A stretch of DNA of 10,358 bases from DATKCJ01 sp035513275. Its GTDB lineage: Bacteria > Verrucomicrobiota > Verrucomicrobiia > Opitutales > Opitutaceae. The stretch covers positions 1-10,358 of the forward strand of contig DATKCJ010000117.1 in assembly GCA_035513275.1 (NCBI GenBank), given 5' to 3'. Made by a program: the position numbers and the translations under genes. Under the pieces are notes generated by a model that saw only the letters and a program-made list of their open reading frames with translations, was not told where the DNA came from and ran no database searches. Below, piece after piece: positions 6,748-10,358 of the stretch. The first letter of the stretch is position 1; each line of letters starts with the position of its first letter.

Positions 6748-9198
6748 GACCGAGAGCGTCGCAGTTTCGCCTGGCACGGCTGATACGCTGACCGGATGAA
6801 CTCCGATCGTCGCCGAAAGACTGGGCGTGCCGTGGGAACCGTCCGTGATGATGAATGAGTCCCGCAATCCGGCCGCGACGGCGAGGACTCCATCGCTTAC
6901 ATAAAATGGAAGGTGGCGGTCGGTCATGGAAGCCTCACCAAGCTGACCGGACTGATTCCATCCCATTGCCCAGAGGCTGCCGTCGGTCTTCACGAACAAG
7001 GTGTGAACGCCGCCCGCCGCGATCGAGTCGATGCCCGACGAAACCTGGAACGGTGTCGAGCGGTCAGTTGTCGTTCCGTCGCCCAACTGGCCATAAAAAT
7101 TGTAGCCGGTAGCCCAGAGCGATCCGTCGGCCTTTGCGAACATGGTGTGTGCGCCGCCGGCGGAGAACTCTACCACGCCTGTCGCCAGTTGCACGGGCAG
7201 GAGGCGTTGTGCCGTCGTGCCGTCGCCCAACTGGCCGGAGAAGTTGTTTCCCATCGCCCAGAGCGAGCCGTCGGTCTTGCGAAAGACGCTGTGAGTCTGG
7301 CCCGCGGAGACGGATGCCACACCTGTGGCAACTTGGATGGGTATTCCGCGGTTGGTGGTGGTGCCGTCACCGAGCTGGCCGTTTGCGTTCCAGCCCGTCG
7401 CCCAGAGTGTCCCGTCGGACTTCACAAAGAGGCTGTGCCAGTCGCCTGCTGCGAGTGCAGTGACGCCCGTGGCGACCTGAATCGGAGACAGTCGCGGAGT
7501 CTGCGTTCCATCGCCGAGTTGCCCGAGGTCGTTCCTGCCCATGGCCCACAGGGTGCCATCTGTTTTCAGGAACAGGCTGTGAAACTCGCCTGCGTCGATC
7601 GCCGATACGCCTGTTGCGATCTGCATCGGAGTCGAGCGATCGACCGCAAAGCCGTCGCCGAGCTGCCCGTAGTTGCTTCTCCCGAATGTCCAGAGCGTGC
7701 CATCCGTTTTCAGGTAAAGTGTGTGCAGCAAGCCTGCGGCGACTGCGGTGACTCCGGTGCCCACCTGAATCGGAATCGTGCGCACGGCTGGAGCGCCTTC
7801 GGAGAGTTGGCCGAACTCGTGCGTGCCCATCGCCCGAAGCGTGCCGTTGGTCATGACGAACAACGTGTGTCTTGAGCCGGCTGAGACGGTCGCCACCGAC
7901 GTCGAGACCTGAACTGGTGTCGGATTGTCGATGAGTGAGTTCTGGCCGAGTTGCCCCGACTGATTTCTGCCCGCAGTCCACAAACTCCCATCGCCCTTCA
8001 CGAATGCGCTGTGCGCATCGCCCGCCGCGATCGTGGCAACTCCCGTGGAAATCTGCGCCGGGACAAGACGCGACGTCGTCGTGCCATCGCCTAACTGCCC
8101 GTAGGCATTCCCACCCGTGGACCAAAGCGTGCCGTCGGTCTTGATGAACAGGCTGTGGGTGGTCCCCCCCGCAATCGATGCGACGTCGCCCGTGATCTGG
8201 ACCGGTGCGGTCCGTTGAGTCGTCGTGCCGTCGCCAAGCTGGCCGAACGCATTGCTCCCCATCGCCCAAAGAGTCCCGTCAGTTTTGACGAAAAGGCTGT
8301 GTCGCTGGCCGGCTGCCACGGAGGCGACGCCCGTCGTGATCTGCACGGGCTGGTTGCGATTGGTCACTGATCCGTCGCCCAACTGGCCCTGCTGGTTGTT
8401 CCCCATGGCCCATAGTGTGCCGTCGGTCTTCACGAACATAGTGTGCATCGAGCCTGCCGCAACGGAAGCCACCCCGGTCGCAATCTGCACGGGCATCATG
8501 CGTTCCACAATCGTGCCATCCCCGAGCTGTCCGAAGTCGTTGCGCCCGGTTGCCCATAACGTGCCGTCGGATTTCAAAAAGACACTGTGCCCGCCACCAG
8601 CGGCTACCGCAGTGCCATTCACTGCGATTTGAACGGCAGTGTATTGGTCGACGAGCGTGTTGTTTCCCAATTGACCGGTCGAGTTGAGCCCCGTTGCCCA
8701 GATCGAACCATCAGTCTTCAAAAACAAAGAATGATCTGTGCCGGCGGAACTTCTCAGCACCCCAGTAACGACCGTGAGCGGGCTCGAAGCCTGTATCACG
8801 CGCTGGGAACCAAGCTGGCCATGAGAATCAGAGCCGACGCTCCAAAGCTCCGGGACTCCATTCCCCGAGGCAGCCTGCGTCAACGTATGCACATTCCCGG
8901 CGACGGTTATCAGTGCCTGCCGGGACGAGCCCGAATTGTTCGCCGCCACGGTGACCTCGATTGTCTTCGGTCCGAACCCGGACAAGACGGACAGGCTTGC
9001 CCACGACTGATTGGAACCTGCCGACCATGCCCCCGGAACATGGACGCTGAACGAGTAGGAACCCGCCCCGCTTCCAAACGCGCGGGCCGTGGAAGACAAC
9101 GACTGCGCCACCGAAGTGAGCGCCATCGTGAATGAGAGGAGTATTGCGATCGGAACTCCGAATCGGAGCCCCCGGCCATTGCTTTGAAATGCCTGCAT
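5779..9198 (-). CDS. Secreted BACON-like / RCC1-repeat / Ig-like protein with paired C-terminal module
   Basis: The product has 1139 residues from the ATG at 9198. A signal peptide (GVPIAILLSFTMALTSVA, cut probably after residue 31) is followed by a BACON-like domain (about 34-111) with SNQSWASLSV, IEVTVAANNSGSSRQ and ITVAGNVHTLTQA. Residues about 116-790 hold 14 RCC1 blade motifs of the form LWAMGxNxxGQLGDGTTT with a 48-residue period, suggesting two seven-bladed propellers. An Ig-like domain (about 800-880, with LSFQWRRNG and DAGSYTVVVTN) follows, then two related modules (about 882-1006 and 1013-1139) ending in IEIYESP. RCC1 propellers usually bind proteins. No catalytic site or Ran-exchange function is implied in a bacterium, and a surface-binding or structural role is inferred. 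The frame is also open to a TTG at 9225, but 9198 puts the signal peptide at the true N-terminus. No strong ribosome-binding site is seen. The gene converges on the kinase gene. Confidence 0.9.
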   Translation of the reverse strand: MQAFQSNGRGLRFGVPIAILLSFTMALTSVAQSLSSTARAFGSGAGSYSFSVHVPGAWSAGSNQSWASLSVLSGFGPKTIEVTVAANNSGSSRQALITVAGNVHTLTQAASGNGVPELWSVGSDSHGQLGSQRVIQASSPLTVVTGVLRSSAGTDHSLFLKTDGSIWATGLNSTGQLGNNTLVDQYTAVQIAVNGTAVAAGGGHSVFLKSDGTLWATGRNDFGQLGDGTIVERMMPVQIATGVASVAAGSMHTMFVKTDGTLWAMGNNQQGQLGDGSVTNRNQPVQITTGVASVAAGQRHSLFVKTDGTLWAMGSNAFGQLGDGTTTQRTAPVQITGDVASIAGGTTHSLFIKTDGTLWSTGGNAYGQLGDGTTTSRLVPAQISTGVATIAAGDAHSAFVKGDGSLWTAGRNQSGQLGQNSLIDNPTPVQVSTSVATVSAGSRHTLFVMTNGTLRAMGTHEFGQLSEGAPAVRTIPIQVGTGVTAVAAGLLHTLYLKTDGTLWTFGRSNYGQLGDGFAVDRSTPMQIATGVSAIDAGEFHSLFLKTDGTLWAMGRNDLGQLGDGTQTPRLSPIQVATGVTALAAGDWHSLFVKSDGTLWATGWNANGQLGDGTTTNRGIPIQVATGVASVSAGQTHSVFRKTDGSLWAMGNNFSGQLGDGTTAQRLLPVQLATGVVEFSAGGAHTMFAKADGSLWATGYNFYGQLGDGTTTDRSTPFQVSSGIDSIAAGGVHTLFVKTDGSLWAMGWNQSGQLGEASMTDRHLPFYVSDGVLAVAAGLRDSFIITDGSHGTPSLSATIGVHPVSVSAVPGETATLSVTAYGTSPLSFQWRRNGVNITGATSATLTLVGVQSSDAGSYTVVVTNAGGSVTSDPATLTVDSTSRIINVSCLAPAGAGDSTLVMGFYISGTGTKTLLIRGIGPKLADYSVTDHVLDPSITVYDSLGAPYASNNDWDQTLAADFTRVGAFALNNGSKDAAFKVTLGPGLYTVHLVNSGPVARGLIEVYDFGREAGARLTNVSCRLDMNSGQNVILGTAVIGSSRSMLARAVGPGIAPYLNPPNPNAVVADPQLSAYSGQTLIETNDDWQLATRAYFGPTGAFDLPDGSKDAALRIVAPPGEFTIHASGKGGSGIALIEIYESP
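6910..8784 (-). repeat. Array of thirteen RCC1-encoding repeats, 144-bp period
   Basis: Thirteen consecutive units of 48 codons each (one has 49) run from 8784 down to 6910. Each begins at about P-V-Q-[IV]-x-T-G-V and ends after G-Q-L-G-D-G-T-x-T-x-R. A half unit before the array (ELWSVGSDSHGQLG, near 8850) and a degenerate one after it (SDGVLAVAAGLRDS, near 6900-6850) would close the propeller rings. The unit near 7770-7900 is the most degenerate inside the array (GQLSEG, LRAMG instead of LWAMG). Units are conserved in protein but well diverged in DNA, unlike the adhesin repeats. Confidence 0.9.
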
Positions 9199-9388
9199 CT
9201 GAAGAATTCTATCAGGTGGGTCCAAACCGGGCTAGTGGGGTGAATGACCCACATGGAGCGTTTTGCGTCGAGCGTGGAATAGACCACTGAGATGCCGGCG
9301 AGGTTCCTCGGGAATGCATGCTTTCTGCCGGCCACGAAAGTGCGCTAACTCGTAGATTAGGAAATCGCCGCGCTCGGGCGGCGATTTT
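9199..9388. promoter_or_regulatory. Intergenic region upstream of the RCC1-protein gene
   Basis: These 190 bp lie between two minus-strand genes and should carry the promoter of the RCC1-protein gene. GTGGGTC (9216-9222) and GACCCAC (9246-9252) form a 7-bp inverted repeat with a 23-nt spacer, 18 nt upstream of the ATG, a possible operator or 5'-leader stem. A second small hairpin (CGAGG-TT-CCTCG) lies at 9299-9310. A TAGAAT word at 9207-9212 (minus strand) sits very close to the ATG and has no good -35 partner, so no promoter is called. The left end holds the terminator of the next gene. Confidence 0.4.
9362..9387 (-). terminator. Intrinsic-terminator-like hairpin after the right-hand secreted protein gene
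   Basis: AAATCGCCG (9362-9370) and CGGCGATTT (9379-9387) form a perfect 9-bp stem with an 8-nt loop, starting 1 nt after the stop codon at 9389-9391. Read on the minus strand the stem is GC-rich in its upper part, is preceded by an A-run and ends in ATTTCC, so the T-tract is short. It should end transcription of the right-hand gene and isolate the RCC1-protein gene as its own unit. Confidence 0.7.
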
Positions 9389-10357
9389 CTAAGGTGATTC
9401 GTAGATCTCGATCAGTGCGATGCCGCCACCGGTGTTACCTGTGGCGTGGATCGTGAACTCGCCGGTCGGGACGACCACTCGCAGGGCTGCGTCCTTGCTT
9501 CCGTCTGGCAGGTCGAAGGCTCCGGTCGGTCCGAAATAAGCGCGCGTTGCAAGTTCCCAGTCTTCGTTAACCCCGATCGGCGTCGCGCCTGAGTAGGCCC
9601 GCAGGTGCGGATCTTGAACCACGGCGCTAGGATTGGGCGGATTCAGGTAAGGCGCGATTCCGGGACCGACCGCGCGTGCGAGCACCGATCTGGAGTTCGC
9701 AATCACCGCGGTGCCGAGGATCACGTTTTGTCCCGGATTCATGGCGAGGCGGCACGACACGTTGGTGAGTCGTGTGCCGGAGTCGCGCGAGAAGTCGTAG
9801 ACTTCGATCAACCCACGGGCGATCGGCGCACTGTTTACCAAGTGAACCGTATAGAGGCCCGGTCCGAGCGTGACTTTGAACGCAGCGTCCTTGCTGCCAG
9901 CGCCCAGTGCGAATGCACCGACACGCGTGAAGTCGGCGGCGAGGGCAGGATCCCAGTCGTTGTTCGAGGCATATTGCGCACCCAGACTGTCATACACGGT
10001 GATCGACGGATCGAGCACGTGGTCGGTCACGGTGTAGTTGGCCAGTTCCGGCCCGATGCCGCGGATGAGCAGGGTCTTCGCGCCGGTGCCGGAAATGTAG
10101 AAGCCCATGACCAGCGTGCTGTCGCCGGCGCCCGCGGAGGCGAGGCACGAGACGTTGATGATGCGTGGGGTCGTATCGAGCGTCAGCGTGGCCGGATCGC
10201 TCGTGGCGCTGCCGGCGACGTTGGTGACCACGCAGGTGTAGGTGCCGGCGTTGCCGGCATATACGTTAGTCAGGGTCAGTGTCGCGCTGGTCGCGCCGGT
10301 GATGTTCCCGCCGTTGAGCCGCCACTGAAACGAGAGCGGATTGGTGCCTGAGGCGGT
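9389..10357 (-). repeat. Copy 2 of the 969-bp Ig plus paired-module cassette
   Basis: This is the direct-repeat partner of 5779-6747, in the same orientation and 3,610 bp away. The match reaches the window edge, so the repeat may be longer than seen. Confidence 0.88.
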
Positions 10358-10358
10358 G
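9389..10358 (-). CDS. C-terminal part of a second secreted Ig-like protein with the paired C-terminal module
   Basis: The frame is open from the right edge to TAG at 9389, giving 322 residues with the start outside. Residues 1-60 of the visible part form an Ig-like domain (NPLSFQWRLNGGNITG, then NAGTYTCVVTNVAG). The rest is the same pair of about 125-residue modules that ends the RCC1 protein: NVSCLASAGAGDSTLVMGFY, IRGIGPELANY, NNDWD, VGAFALGAGSKDAAF, YTVHLVN and IEVYDF, then NVSCRLAMNPGQNVILG, ARAVGPGIAPYL, GAFDLPDGSKDAALRV and IEIYESP. It is therefore a paralogue at least in its C-terminus; whether it also carries RCC1 repeats cannot be seen. A GTG at 10231 could be mistaken for a start, but it lies inside the Ig domain. 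The gene is followed at once by a terminator hairpin. A secreted or surface location is inferred from the module. Confidence 0.88.
   Translation of the reverse strand, partial: TASGTNPLSFQWRLNGGNITGATSATLTLTNVYAGNAGTYTCVVTNVAGSATSDPATLTLDTTPRIINVSCLASAGAGDSTLVMGFYISGTGAKTLLIRGIGPELANYTVTDHVLDPSITVYDSLGAQYASNNDWDPALAADFTRVGAFALGAGSKDAAFKVTLGPGLYTVHLVNSAPIARGLIEVYDFSRDSGTRLTNVSCRLAMNPGQNVILGTAVIANSRSVLARAVGPGIAPYLNPPNPSAVVQDPHLRAYSGATPIGVNEDWELATRAYFGPTGAFDLPDGSKDAALRVVVPTGEFTIHATGNTGGGIALIEIYESP

Noticed and set aside
6913..7875. 320-codon plus-strand frame opposite the RCC1 repeats
   Set aside because: It is an antisense shadow whose pseudo-repeats mirror the 144-bp RCC1 period.
7367..8269. 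300-codon minus-strand frame inside the RCC1 array
   Set aside because: It is an out-of-phase reading of the RCC1 gene, Arg/His-rich without domain signal.
6910..8784. CRISPR array or non-coding tandem repeat
   Set aside because: The period is 144 bp with divergence at third codon positions and RCC1 coding sense. There are no short identical repeats with unique spacers.
9199..9225. TTG start at 9225 for the RCC1 protein
   Set aside because: It would add nine polar residues before the signal peptide. The ATG at 9198 gives a standard signal peptide.
10231..10231. GTG at 10231 as start of the right-hand gene
   Set aside because: The frame stays open to the window edge and the upstream codons complete an Ig-like domain, so the gene is simply cut by the window.
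9605..10351. 248-codon plus-strand frame opposite the right-hand gene (and the similar 6118-6783)
   Set aside because: Both are antisense to the paired C-terminal module and resemble each other only because the module DNA is duplicated.

Overview
The window looks like chromosomal DNA of a GC-rich Gram-negative bacterium, most plausibly a Verrucomicrobiota member of the Opitutaceae type. This is inferred from protein style, not from a marker gene. The pointers are an ECF-like sigma factor beginning with a TTRW motif and paired with a Ser/Thr kinase that carries WD40 repeats, very long secreted beta-repeat proteins, and a paired C-terminal module of about 125 residues that I associate with secreted proteins of this group. 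There is no rRNA, tRNA, CRISPR array, insertion sequence or phage gene.

Layout from left to right. (1) 1-1617, minus strand: the N-terminal 539 residues of a giant secreted beta-strand-repeat adhesin, running off the left edge. It has a signal peptide, a short non-repetitive head and then near-identical 573-bp (191-residue) tandem repeats. Its 5' coding end contains a 23-nt alternating purine-pyrimidine GC tract. (2) 1618-1761: a 144-bp divergent intergenic region. (3) 1762-5630, plus strand: a two-gene operon with 23 nt between the genes. It encodes an ECF-like sigma factor and a 1005-residue transmembrane Ser/Thr kinase (zinc-ribbon-like N-terminus, kinase, one membrane helix, large WD40 region). 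(4) 5631-5778: a short convergent intergenic region with two weak hairpins. (5) 5779-9198, minus strand: a secreted protein with a signal peptide, a BACON-like domain, about 14 RCC1 blades of 48 residues, an Ig-like domain and the paired C-terminal module. (6) 9199-9388: an intergenic region with a good terminator hairpin for the next gene. (7) 9389-10358, minus strand: the C-terminal part of a second secreted protein whose last 322 residues match the end of the RCC1 protein at about 83% identity with no net indel.

The inferred theme is cell-surface biology with its own signalling. The sigma-kinase operon sits between three secreted or surface proteins built from repeats and shares a promoter region with the adhesin. 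A reasonable but untested model is that the kinase senses an envelope or extracellular state through its WD40 propellers, modulates the neighbouring sigma factor, and that this controls surface-protein genes. The least described element is the duplicated C-terminal module shared by both right-hand proteins. It may be a surface-attachment, export or display module.
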